A DNA stretch of 64,000 bases, taken from assembly GCA_036381275.1 (NCBI GenBank), contig DASVDC010000143.1, positions 62,001-126,000 on the forward strand. Direction: 5' to 3'. The translations under genes were made by a program, and so were the position numbers. The notes below the pieces were generated by a model. It did not search any database and was not told the origin of the DNA. It saw only the letters and a program-made list of their open reading frames with translations. Origin of the DNA: UBA7803 sp036381275. Its GTDB lineage: Bacteria > Pseudomonadota > Gammaproteobacteria > Pseudomonadales > Azotimanducaceae. Shown in pieces: positions 33,061-41,407 of this stretch. Positions within the stretch are counted from its first letter, which is position 1. Each line of letters starts with the position of its first letter.

Positions 33061-35751
33061 TCAGAAGATCTCGACCGGTTTGATCTGCTCTTCTTCGTCC
33101 CGCGGCCGGTCGAGCGCGTTGCCGGCGGCCGGCGCCGGCGTGTGCTCGGCCAGGAAGTACTCGAAGACCGCGTCGGGGTTGCCGGGCGAAGTGCGCTCGC
33201 CGGTGGCGGGGTCGATCTTCATCGTCACGACGCCGCCGGGTTGCGGCGGGTGGCGCTCGGGCCGGCCGGCCAGCGCGACCTTCATGTAGTCCATCCAGAT
33301 CGGCAGCGGCGTGTTGGAGCCGTACTCGCGCGCACCGAGCGGCGCGTGGTTCGGGAAGCCCACCCAGACCGTGGTGACGAGCTCCGGGTTGTAGCCGTTG
33401 AACCAGGTGTCCGCGGCGTCGTTGGTGGTGCCGGTCTTGCCGGCGAGGTCGCCCCGCTCGAGCTGGCGCGCGCGGGTTCCGGTGCCGCGGCGGATCACAT
33501 CCTGCAGCATCGTGTGCATGATGAACGCGATGCGCTCGTCCAGCACCCGCTGCGCGGCGATGACCGGCTCGCCTTCGTGCATCACCACCGAGCGCGGCCG
33601 ATTCGCCGGCCGGCGGGCGGGGTCGGCCGGCGGCTCGGCGGTGACCGCGGCGGCGGTGACGGGACGGACGCCCGGGTGGGGCGACTCCGCCAGCGCCGGG
33701 GGCTCGCGCCCCGATTCGTCCCGGGGCCCGGTGTCGCGGGGCCGGGCACCACCACGCTGGGCGTCACTACGCTGGGTGTCACCACGCCGGGCGTACGGCA
33801 GCCCGGAAAGGTCGATCGCGAGATCCCCGTCACAGTCCCGGCATACCACCGGATGGCGCGCCTTGTAGATGCGCGCGCCCGAGACGTCGTAGACCTCGTC
33901 GATCACGTGAGGCTCGATCAGATGGCCGCCGTTCGCGAACACCGCGTACGCCACCGCCATCTCCATCGGGGTCACCGCCATCGTGCCGCCGCCCACCGCG
34001 AGCTGGGTATTGCGCGGGAAGTCGCTGGTGTCGAAGCCGAAGCGCTTCGAGTAGTCGAGCACCCGGTTCGCGCCGACGTCGAGCAGCACCCGCATGGTCA
34101 CCAGGTTGATGGAGCGGTACAGCGCCTCGCGCAGCCGGGTCGGGCCGTTGTAGCGGTTGTTGTCGTTGTCGGGCCGGTATTCGGATTCGAGGTTCTTGTC
34201 CTCGAACACCAGCGGCGCGTCCATGTAGATGCTCGCCGGTGTCACCCCGTGGGCGAGCGCGGCGGCGTAGACGAACGGCTTGAAGCCGGAGCCCGGCTGG
34301 CGGGCGGCCTGCAGCGCGTGGTTGAACTGATTGATCGCGAAGTCGAAGCCGCCGACCATCGCCTGCACCGCGCCGGTGTCCGGGTCGAGCGACACCAGCG
34401 CGCCCTGGATCGCCGGCACCTGGGTCAGCATCCAGCGGAGCTGCGGCCCCGCCCCAGGCGGCCCCGCGGCGGCGGGATCGCCCGCGGCGGGATCCGGCGC
34501 GGGCACCGTCTCGGCGCGCACCCGGATCAGATCGCCCACCGCGAGCACGTCCGCCGGCCGGGTGGGCGCCGGCCCGCGGGCGTCGACGCTCTGGAACGGA
34601 CGCGCCCAGGCGAGCGACTCCATCGTCAGCACGATGGACGTGCCGTCGCGCAGCACCGCGTGCGCCTGCTCGTCACCGACCTCGGTCACCACGGCGGCCC
34701 GCAGCTCGGCGAAGTCCCGCGTCCGTTCGAGCGCCGCGAGCGCTTCCTCGATGCCCCCCGCTTCCACCCGGGCCTCGGGGCCGCGGTAGCCGTGGCGGCG
34801 GTCGTAGGCGATCAGGCCGCGGCGCAGCGCGGCGGCGGCCGCCCGCTGCCGCTCGGCGTCGAGCGTGGTGACCACCTCGTAGCCGCCGGTATAAAGGTCG
34901 GGAATGCGCGCCAGCAGCTGCTGGCGGACCCATTCGGCCGGATACGGCGCCGGCACGTCGAGATCGCGCTCGTGCAGCCGCGCCGTCACCGGGCTCGCGA
35001 CCGCCTCGTCGTACTGCGCACGGGTGATCGAACCCTGCTCGAGCATCCGCGACAGCACCACGTTGCGCCGGGCCAGCGCCCGCCTCGGCCCGTTGATCGG
35101 ATTGCCGGCGGTCGGCGCCTGGGGAATGCCGGCCAGCATCGCGAGCTGCGCCAGGTTGAGCTGGTCGAGCGGCTTGCCGTAGTAGGTGAACGCGGCGGCC
35201 TGGGCGCCGTAGGCCCGCTTACCGAACGGCACCGCGTTGATGTACAGCTCCAGGATCTCGTCCTTGGTCAGCTCCTGCTCGATCTTCAGCGCCAGCAGGA
35301 TCTCCTTGAACTTGCGGATGAAGAGCTGATCCAGCGAGAACGTGCCGAGGTTGCGCGGGAGCTGCATCGTGATCGTGGAGGCGCCCTGGGTGATCTCGCC
35401 GCGGTTCAGCACCAGCTCCACCGCCGCACGGACCAGCGAGATCACGTCGACGCCGCTGTGCTCGTAGAAGCGCTTGTCTTCGGTATCGAGCACCGCTCTC
35501 ACGAACAACGGCGGAACTTGGTCTAGAGTGATAGGGATGAGGCGGCGTTCCCCGAATTCGGCGATCAGCTTGCGGTCGGCGGTGTAGACCCGGAGCGGTG
35601 TCTCGAGCCGGACCTGGCGGTATGTCGCAGCATCGGGAATCTGCGGGTCGAGATAGAGATAGGCTGCCGCGAGACTGAGGACTGCGGCACATACAGCCGC
35701 CAGGGCCAGCCACATAATACGGGCGACGACTTGTTTCGATCTCCCCGTCAT
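33061..35751 (-). CDS. mrcA: Penicillin-binding protein 1A (bifunctional)
   Basis: A class A PBP with glycosyltransferase and transpeptidase activity, anchored in the inner membrane by an N-terminal helix (about 11-32). The glycosyltransferase domain shows DTEDKRFYEHSGVD (catalytic Glu), QGASTITMQL and ELYINAVPFGKRAYG. The transpeptidase domain shows SGFKP (SxxK nucleophile), SINL (SxN) and GKTGTTNDA (KTG). The 896-residue length is usual for PBP1A with its OB-like insert (about 330-430). A linker within the transpeptidase half holds five 15-bp repeats (33730-33804), encoding an Arg/Asp/Gln-rich low-complexity segment. The gene is divergent from pilM, the standard arrangement in gammaproteobacteria. 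Confidence 0.96.
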   Translation of the reverse strand: MTGRSKQVVARIMWLALAAVCAAVLSLAAAYLYLDPQIPDAATYRQVRLETPLRVYTADRKLIAEFGERRLIPITLDQVPPLFVRAVLDTEDKRFYEHSGVDVISLVRAAVELVLNRGEITQGASTITMQLPRNLGTFSLDQLFIRKFKEILLALKIEQELTKDEILELYINAVPFGKRAYGAQAAAFTYYGKPLDQLNLAQLAMLAGIPQAPTAGNPINGPRRALARRNVVLSRMLEQGSITRAQYDEAVASPVTARLHERDLDVPAPYPAEWVRQQLLARIPDLYTGGYEVVTTLDAERQRAAAAALRRGLIAYDRRHGYRGPEARVEAGGIEEALAALERTRDFAELRAAVVTEVGDEQAHAVLRDGTSIVLTMESLAWARPFQSVDARGPAPTRPADVLAVGDLIRVRAETVPAPDPAAGDPAAAGPPGAGPQLRWMLTQVPAIQGALVSLDPDTGAVQAMVGGFDFAINQFNHALQAARQPGSGFKPFVYAAALAHGVTPASIYMDAPLVFEDKNLESEYRPDNDNNRYNGPTRLREALYRSINLVTMRVLLDVGANRVLDYSKRFGFDTSDFPRNTQLAVGGGTMAVTPMEMAVAYAVFANGGHLIEPHVIDEVYDVSGARIYKARHPVVCRDCDGDLAIDLSGLPYARRGDTQRSDAQRGGARPRDTGPRDESGREPPALAESPHPGVRPVTAAAVTAEPPADPARRPANRPRSVVMHEGEPVIAAQRVLDERIAFIMHTMLQDVIRRGTGTRARQLERGDLAGKTGTTNDAADTWFNGYNPELVTTVWVGFPNHAPLGAREYGSNTPLPIWMDYMKVALAGRPERHPPQPGGVVTMKIDPATGERTSPGNPDAVFEYFLAEHTPAPAAGNALDRPRDEEEQIKPVEIF
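33730..33804 (-). repeat. Five 15-bp tandem units in the PBP1A linker
   Basis: Plus-strand units are GGTGTCGCGGGGCCG, GGCACCACCACGCTG, GGCGTCACTACGCTG, GGTGTCACCACGCCG and GGCGTACGGCAGCCC. The fourth differs from the hisE coding-strand unit GGCGTCGCCACGCCG at only two bases. Here, however, the gene reads the array in another frame (RRGDTQ, RSDAQ, RGGAR), so protein sequence is not shared with HisE or TypA. Confidence 0.85.
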
Positions 35752-35802
35752 CGGGTCAGCCGGGACGATGAGGAAGCGGCGGGTGACCGGTAACCTGACG
35801 GA

Positions 35803-35831
35803 TTGCGGCGGCCGGCCATCTCGGATTTAAT
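35803..35831 (+). promoter_or_regulatory. Sigma-70-type promoter of pilMNOPQ
   Basis: TTGCGG (35803-35808) and TTTAAT (35826-35831) are separated by 17 bp, in the 133-bp divergent spacer between the PBP1A gene and pilM. The expected start is near 35838, ~47 nt before the pilM GTG. Confidence 0.5.
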
Positions 35832-35884
35832 GCGCGACTGCATGAATAGGACGTAAGTGCCCGAGCAAATAAGGAAATTTACCC

Positions 35885-36949
35885 GTGTTCGGCCTATTTA
35901 AAAAGAAGCCCAGCGTTCTGCTCGGGCTGGATATCAGCTCCACGTCGGTAAAGCTTCTCGAGCTGTCGAGGAACAACGGTCGGTATCGGGTGGAGGCCTA
36001 TGCTGTGGAGCCGCTGCCCCCGAATGCGGTGGTCGAGAAGAATATTAGCGACGTGGAGGGCGTAGGTGAAGCAATCAAGCGGGTGCTGACCCGCTCGAAG
36101 GCGCAGTCCCGCATGGCCGCGGTCGCGGTGGCCGGTTCGGCGGTGATCACCAAGACCATCGAAATGGACGCCTCGCTCACCGACGAGGAGATGGAGAACC
36201 AGATCACGGTCGAGGCGGACCAGTACATCCCGTATCCGCTCGACGAGGTGGCCATCGACTTCGAGGTCCAGGGACTCTCGGAGCGCAATCCCGAGCAGGT
36301 CGAGGTGCTGCTCGCCGCGTGCCGCCGCGAGAACGTCGAGATGCGTGAAGCGGCGCTCGCGCTCGGCAACCTGAAGGCGGCGGTGGTGGACATCGAGGCG
36401 CACGCGATGAAGCGCGCGTTCGAGCTGATCAAGCCGCAGCTCGGCCACAACCCGCAGGACCTGGTGGTGGCCATCATCGACATCGGCGCCACGATGACGA
36501 CGCTGTCGGTGCTCGCCGACGACCGCTCGATCTACACCCGGGAGCAGCTCTTCGGGGGTAAGCAGCTCACGGAAGAGATTCAGCGCCGGTACAGCCTCTC
36601 GTTCGAAGAGGCCGGGCTCGCCAAGAAGCAGGGCGGCCTGCCGGACGACTATGAAGAAGAAGTGCTGCAGCCGTTCAAGGAGGCCGTGCTTCAGCAGGTG
36701 ACTCGATCGCTGCAGTTCTTCTTCTCATCCAGCCAGTACGACGACGTCGACTACATCGTGCTCGCGGGCGGCACCGCGTCCATCGACGGGCTCGCGGACA
36801 TGATCGAGAACAAGCTCGGCACCCCGACCTTGATCGCCAACCCGTTCGTCGACATGGCGCTCGCCAACAAGGTGGACGCCGATGCGCTGGCCAACGACGC
36901 GCCGGCGATGATGATCGCCTGTGGGCTGGCGATGAGGAGCTTCGACTGA
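35885..36949 (+). CDS. pilM: Type IV pilus assembly protein PilM
   Basis: A cytoplasmic actin-like ATPase of the alignment subcomplex that links the inner-membrane PilNO dimer to the pilus motor. It starts at GTG 35885 with AAGGA upstream; 354 residues, full length. The FtsA/actin fold is marked by VLLGLDISSTSVKLLELS near the N-terminus, VVAIIDIGATMTTLSVL (phosphate loop) and IVLAGGTASIDGLADMIE. The N-terminal KKKPS... start matches the family. It overlaps pilN by one base and heads the pilMNOPQ operon. Confidence 0.97.
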   Translation: MFGLFKKKPSVLLGLDISSTSVKLLELSRNNGRYRVEAYAVEPLPPNAVVEKNISDVEGVGEAIKRVLTRSKAQSRMAAVAVAGSAVITKTIEMDASLTDEEMENQITVEADQYIPYPLDEVAIDFEVQGLSERNPEQVEVLLAACRRENVEMREAALALGNLKAAVVDIEAHAMKRAFELIKPQLGHNPQDLVVAIIDIGATMTTLSVLADDRSIYTREQLFGGKQLTEEIQRRYSLSFEEAGLAKKQGGLPDDYEEEVLQPFKEAVLQQVTRSLQFFFSSSQYDDVDYIVLAGGTASIDGLADMIENKLGTPTLIANPFVDMALANKVDADALANDAPAMMIACGLAMRSFD

Positions 36950-37521
36950 TGGCACGCATCAACCTGTTGCCGTGGCGCGAGTGGGAACGCGAGCGCCGGA
37001 AGAAGGAATTCCTGGCCAACCTCGGCGGCGTGCTGGTGGCGGCGCTCGCGATCGTGGTGCTGTTCGGCTGGTACCTGGACGAGCGGGTCGAGACCCAGCA
37101 GGCACGCAACCGTTTCCTCGAGCAGGAGATCGCGGATCTCGACCGCAAGATCGCCGAGATCCAGAGCCTGCAGAAGACGCGCGACGAGCTGCTCGCGCGG
37201 ATGCGGGTGATCCAGGAGCTGCAGGGCAACCGCCCGGTGATCGTCCGGGTCTTCGACGAGCTGGTCCGCACCCTCGCCCAGGGCGTGCACTTCAAGTCCC
37301 TGAAGAAGGAAGGCACCACGCTCGCGGTGGAAGGCGTCGCGGAATCGAACAACCGCATCTCGTCGCTGATGCGCAACCTCGACAACTCCGACTGGTTCGC
37401 GAGCCCCAACCTGAAGACGATCAAGGAAGACCCCAAGAACCCGCACTACGGGCCGCAGGCCAGCACGTTCAGCCTGACGTTCGTGCAGACCAACCCGAAA
37501 GATGTGCCGGAAGGGGAGTGA
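36949..37521 (+). CDS. pilN: Type IV pilus assembly protein PilN
   Basis: An inner-membrane bitopic protein that binds PilM through its N-terminal INLLPWR motif (ARINLLPWREWERERRKKE, 2-20) and heterodimerises with PilO in the periplasm. 190 residues. The transmembrane helix is about 23-42, followed by a coiled coil (ETQQARNRFLEQEIADLDRKI) and a ferredoxin-like periplasmic domain. Start and stop share bases with pilM (TGATG), so it is translationally coupled. Confidence 0.97.
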   Translation: MARINLLPWREWERERRKKEFLANLGGVLVAALAIVVLFGWYLDERVETQQARNRFLEQEIADLDRKIAEIQSLQKTRDELLARMRVIQELQGNRPVIVRVFDELVRTLAQGVHFKSLKKEGTTLAVEGVAESNNRISSLMRNLDNSDWFASPNLKTIKEDPKNPHYGPQASTFSLTFVQTNPKDVPEGE

Positions 37522-37527
37522 CGCGCC

Positions 37528-38139
37528 ATGGCACTGAAGGACTCCCTGGAACAGCTCCAGAACTTCGACCTCGCCGACCTCGACTTGAACAACATCGGCT
37601 CGTGGCCGGGCGCGGTGAAGGTCATCGTGATGGTGCTGCTGTTCCTGCTGGTGATGGGCGGCGGCTACTACGTGCACATCACCGACAAGCAGAAGGCGCT
37701 CGAGACCGCGGAGCGCAAGGAACAGGAGCTGCGCAAGGATTTCGAGACCAAGAGCGAGAAGGCGGCGAACCTCGACGCCTACCGCCAGCAGAAGGCCGAG
37801 ATGGAAACGACCTTCCAGGGGCTGCTGCGGCAATTGCCGAGCGACACCGAGGTACCGGGCCTGATCGAGGACATCACCCGCACCGCGCTCGACAACGAGC
37901 TCAACATCGAGAGCATCGATCTGCAGGACGAGGTACGTACCGAGTTCTACGTGGAGCTGCCGATCCGGATCGTGGTGGAAGGCAACTACCACAAGATCGG
38001 CTCGTTCGTGAGCGGTGTCGCCAATCTGTCGCGGATCGTCACGCTGCACGACTTCGTCATCGAGCCGCAGGATTCGCCGGTGAACCTGAAGATGTCGATT
38101 CTGGCCAAGACTTACCGGTATCTGGATGAGGACGAGTGA
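37528..38139 (+). CDS. pilO: Type IV pilus assembly protein PilO
   Basis: The inner-membrane partner of PilN. 203 residues with a single transmembrane helix (about 30-50; GAVKVIVMVLLFLLVMGGGYY), a periplasmic coiled coil (KQKALETAERKEQELRKDF) and a ferredoxin-like fold (IRIVVEGNYHKIGSFVSGVANL, about 145-170). It connects through PilP to the secretin. It follows pilN by 6 bp and its stop overlaps the pilP start. Confidence 0.97.
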   Translation: MALKDSLEQLQNFDLADLDLNNIGSWPGAVKVIVMVLLFLLVMGGGYYVHITDKQKALETAERKEQELRKDFETKSEKAANLDAYRQQKAEMETTFQGLLRQLPSDTEVPGLIEDITRTALDNELNIESIDLQDEVRTEFYVELPIRIVVEGNYHKIGSFVSGVANLSRIVTLHDFVIEPQDSPVNLKMSILAKTYRYLDEDE

Positions 38140-38711
38140 TGCAGATACTCCGTAAGCAGGGCCGCGCGCTCGCAGGCGCGGCGCGTATCAGAGTGCTCGC
38201 CGCCGTGGCGCTGACCGCGGCGCTCGCCGGTTGCGCGAACGATCGCGACTTCGACGATCTCGAGGCATTCATGAAGGAAGTGCAGGCGCGCAAGCCCGGA
38301 CGCATCGAGCCGCTGCCGCCGTTCGAGCAGGTGCCGCCGTTCGCGTACCAGGCGGGGGCGCTGCGCAGCCCGTTCGAGCCGCCCGTGAAGGTGCGCACGC
38401 CCGACCGGCCGAGCGGCCCGCAGGTCAAGCCCGACCCGAACCGCCAGAAGCAGTATCTGGAGCAGTACACCATCGCCAGCCTGTCGATGGTGGGAACGCT
38501 GTCGCAGGGCCCCCGCACCTACGCGCTGATTCAGGACCCCGAGGGCGGCGTGCACCGCGTTCAGCGGGGCGACTACATGGGCACGGACCACGGCAGAGTG
38601 ACGGACATAGAAGAAGGCGCGATCGAGCTGATCGAGATCGTCCCGGACGGTACGGGGGGCTGGGTGGAACGCTCCCGCACCGTCTCACTGGGTGGTGGAG
38701 ATAGAGGATGA
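38139..38711 (+). CDS. pilP: Type IV pilus lipoprotein PilP
   Basis: An inner-membrane lipoprotein bridging PilNO to PilQ. It is started at ATG 38139, overlapping the pilO stop; the codon before is GTG and could also initiate. The lipobox is ALAGC with the lipidated Cys at residue 32. A disordered Pro-rich linker follows (RIEPLPPFEQVPPFAY... FEPPVKVRTPDRPSGP), then the beta-rich C-terminal domain (about 110-185; LSMVGTLSQGPRTYALIQDPEGGVHRV). 190 residues, typical length. The stop overlaps pilQ by 4 bp. Confidence 0.96.
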   Translation: MQILRKQGRALAGAARIRVLAAVALTAALAGCANDRDFDDLEAFMKEVQARKPGRIEPLPPFEQVPPFAYQAGALRSPFEPPVKVRTPDRPSGPQVKPDPNRQKQYLEQYTIASLSMVGTLSQGPRTYALIQDPEGGVHRVQRGDYMGTDHGRVTDIEEGAIELIEIVPDGTGGWVERSRTVSLGGGDRG

Positions 38712-40798
38712 GGACCATGCTTAACCTGAACCGGCGGGTCGGCGCCATCACGGCGGCCGTGCTCGCTCTCCTGGCCGCTCCGGCCTGGGGCGTGACCATC
38801 GAGGACGTGGAGTTCTCCTCGCTGCCCGGTGACAAGACCGAGATCCGTCTGAAGTTCGACGGCACGCCGCCTCAGCCGAACGGATACACCATCGAGCGCC
38901 CGGCGCGCATCGTGCTGGATCTGCCCGGCGTCGATGCCGATCTCGAGGAGAAGCATCACGGCCTCGGCATCGGCAACGCGCGGCGGCTGTCCATCGTCAG
39001 CACCAAGGACCGTACCCGGGCGATCGTGAACCTGACCCGCCTGGTGCCGTACGAGACCAGCATCGAAGGCAACACGCTGTACGTGCTGGTGGGCGCCACC
39101 GGCGGCTCCGGCACGGTTTCCGAGCAGGTGTTCTCGAGCGACGAGGACGAGCGGCCGAGCCGTGCGGACTCGCGCATCACCCAGGTCGACTTCCGCCGCG
39201 GCGCGGAAGGTGAAGGCCGGGTGATCATCAACCTGTCGGATCCGAAGGCGCCGGTGAACGTCACCACCCAGAGCGGCAAGATCGAGGTGGAAGTGCGCAA
39301 CACCGCGCTGCCCCAGGAGCTGCGCCGGCGGCTCGACGTGACCGACTTCGCGACGCCGGTGCGGATCGTCGACGCGGTGCAGGAAGGCCCGCACACGGTG
39401 TTCCGGATCGACGCGGCCGGCAACTACGACTACCTGGCCTACCAGGCGGACAACACGCTGTCGATCGACGTGACGCCGGTGACCGAGGAGGAGCTCGCGC
39501 GGCGCGAGGACCAGTTCAAGTACACGGGCGAGAAGCTGTCGCTGAACTTCCAGGACATCGAGGTCCGCTCGGTGCTGCAGCTGATCGCCGACTTCACCGA
39601 CCTGAACCTGGTCGCGAGCGACACGGTCACCGGCCGGATCACGCTGCGCCTGAAGAACGTGCCGTGGGACCAGGCGCTGGAGCTGATCCTGAAGACGAAG
39701 GGCCTCGACAAGCGTCAGCAGGGCAACGTGCTGCTGGTGGCGCCGGCCGCCGAGATCGCGGCCCGGGAGAAGCTCGAGCTCGAGAATCAGAAGCAGATCG
39801 CCGAGCTCGCGCCGCTGCGCACCGAATTCATCCAGATCCGCTACGCCAGCGCGAGCGAGCTCTACTCGCTGTTCAGCGGCTCCGGCGAGGGCCAGCGTTC
39901 GATGCTCTCGGAGCGCGGCAGCGTGATCGTCGACGAGCGCACCAACGCGATCATCCTGACCGACACCGCGGACAGGATCGAAGAGTTCCGCCGGGTGATC
40001 CAGCAGCTCGACATTCCTGTGCGGCAGGTGCTGATCGAGGCGCGCATCGTCACGGCGAACGCGAACTACTCGAAGGATCTCGGCATCCGCTGGGGCGGCG
40101 GCCACATCGAGGACAACGTCGCCGGCGGCCAGCTCCGGCTCGGCGGCTCCCTCGATACGCTCGGCGAGCTGCAGAACATCATCGTCGACGGCTCCGGCGA
40201 GATCACCACGCCCGGCGATCTGGTGGTGGATCTCGGGATCGTCGAGGCCGGTGCGACCAGCTTCGGCATCGGCTTCACGAACAACGGCACGCTGCTCGAC
40301 CTCGAGCTGTCGGCGCTGGCCTCCGAAGGCCATGCCGAGGTGGTCGCCCGGCCGAAGGTGATCACCGCCGACAAGGCGCCGGCGCTGATCGAGTCGGGCG
40401 TGGAGATTCCGTATCAGGAAGCCTCCTCGAGCGGCGCGACCTCCACGTCGTTCAAGGACGCCGTGCTGTCGCTCGAGGTGACGCCGCAGATCACGCCGGA
40501 CGACCGCATCATCATGAAGCTGACGGTGAAGCAGGATACGGTCGGCCAGGTGTTCCAGGGCGTGCCGTCCATCAACACCAACGAGATCCAGACCCAGGTG
40601 CTGGTGGACAACTCGCAGACCGTGGTGCTCGGCGGGATCTTCACCACCGACCGCAACTTCGCGGTCACGAAGACGCCGTTCCTGGGTGACCTGCCCTACG
40701 TGGGACGGCTGTTCCGCCGCACCGAGGAGCGTGACGACAAGCAGGAGCTCCTGATCTTCATCACCCCGCGGATCGTGCAGGATTCCCTGACCCGCTAG
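38708..40798 (+). CDS. pilQ: Type IV pilus secretin PilQ
   Basis: The outer-membrane secretin through which the pilus emerges. 696 residues from ATG 38708; a second ATG lies three codons in. Signal peptide about 1-29 (ALLAAPAWG). An N-terminal AMIN domain (about 30-130) binds peptidoglycan, a second AMIN-like region and an STN/N0 domain (LSLNFQDIEVRSVLQLIADF) follow, then N1 (about 365-440) and the secretin core with its VEARIVTANANYSKDLGIRWG and VPLGDLPYVGRLF-like motifs (here FLGDLPYVGRLFRR). It is last in the pil operon; a strong hairpin lies 20 bp after the stop. Confidence 0.97.
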   Translation: MRTMLNLNRRVGAITAAVLALLAAPAWGVTIEDVEFSSLPGDKTEIRLKFDGTPPQPNGYTIERPARIVLDLPGVDADLEEKHHGLGIGNARRLSIVSTKDRTRAIVNLTRLVPYETSIEGNTLYVLVGATGGSGTVSEQVFSSDEDERPSRADSRITQVDFRRGAEGEGRVIINLSDPKAPVNVTTQSGKIEVEVRNTALPQELRRRLDVTDFATPVRIVDAVQEGPHTVFRIDAAGNYDYLAYQADNTLSIDVTPVTEEELARREDQFKYTGEKLSLNFQDIEVRSVLQLIADFTDLNLVASDTVTGRITLRLKNVPWDQALELILKTKGLDKRQQGNVLLVAPAAEIAAREKLELENQKQIAELAPLRTEFIQIRYASASELYSLFSGSGEGQRSMLSERGSVIVDERTNAIILTDTADRIEEFRRVIQQLDIPVRQVLIEARIVTANANYSKDLGIRWGGGHIEDNVAGGQLRLGGSLDTLGELQNIIVDGSGEITTPGDLVVDLGIVEAGATSFGIGFTNNGTLLDLELSALASEGHAEVVARPKVITADKAPALIESGVEIPYQEASSSGATSTSFKDAVLSLEVTPQITPDDRIIMKLTVKQDTVGQVFQGVPSINTNEIQTQVLVDNSQTVVLGGIFTTDRNFAVTKTPFLGDLPYVGRLFRRTEERDDKQELLIFITPRIVQDSLTR

Positions 40799-40818
40799 CG
40801 ATCCCGCCCCCGCAAGCC

Positions 40819-40842
40819 CGCCCCGCTGCTCGCAGCGGGGCG
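40819..40842 (+). terminator. Hairpin between pilQ and aroK
   Basis: A perfect 10-bp stem (CGCCCCGCTG/CAGCGGGGCG) closed by a CTCG tetraloop, 20 bp after the pilQ stop. It lacks a T-run. A TACACT -10-like box follows at 40849-40854, 28 bp before aroK, so the hairpin may separate pil from aro transcription. Confidence 0.5.
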
Positions 40843-40882
40843 ACGGGTTACACTAGACGGCGCCGGTTGGCGCCGTCCGTCT

Positions 40883-41407
40883 ATGAGCAAGCCGAACATC
40901 ATTCTCATCGGCCTGATGGCCGTGGGAAAAAGCACCGTGGGCAGGCTGCTCGCGCAGACGCTGCACATGGAGTTCTACGACTCCGATCACGAGATCGAGC
41001 GCCGGGCCGGGGCGCCGGTCTCGTGGATCTTCGACGTGGAAGGCGAGCAGGGTTTCCGGCTGCGCGAGCACCACGTGCTGGACGAGCTCACGGCGCGTTC
41101 GGGCGTGGTCGTGGCCACCGGCGGCGGCGCGGTGCTGTGGCCGTGCAACCGCTCGCTGCTCGCCGCGCGCGGGATCGTGATCCACCTCGACAGCCCGATC
41201 GAGCGTCTGGTGGAACGGACCCGCCGCGACCGCAAGCGCCCGCTGCTGCAGAACGGCAATCCCCGGGAGACGCTGGCGCGCCTGCATCGGGAGCGCGAGC
41301 CGATGTACCGGGAGATCGCCGACTACCGGTTCGTGACCGACCAGCAGGGGCCGCGGGTGCTCGCCAGGGACATCGAGAAGCGCCTGCGAGAGGATGGAGT
41401 GATATGA
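40883..41407 (+). CDS. aroK: Shikimate kinase
   Basis: Phosphorylates shikimate in aromatic amino acid synthesis. 174 residues, full length. P-loop GLMAVGKSTVGRLLA (about 9-23), shikimate-binding FYDSDHEIERRAG (DSD), ATGGGAVL (GGG near 79-81) and the lid RDRKRPLLQ are all present. The order pilMNOPQ-aroK-aroB-damX is conserved in gammaproteobacteria. The stop overlaps the aroB ATG by 4 bp. Confidence 0.97.
   Translation: MSKPNIILIGLMAVGKSTVGRLLAQTLHMEFYDSDHEIERRAGAPVSWIFDVEGEQGFRLREHHVLDELTARSGVVVATGGGAVLWPCNRSLLAARGIVIHLDSPIERLVERTRRDRKRPLLQNGNPRETLARLHREREPMYREIADYRFVTDQQGPRVLARDIEKRLREDGVI

Noticed and set aside
33040..35526. An 828-codon open frame opposite the PBP1A gene
   Set aside because: Shadow of the PBP1A coding strand. 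It is useful only in showing the GVTTP reading of the 15-bp repeat.
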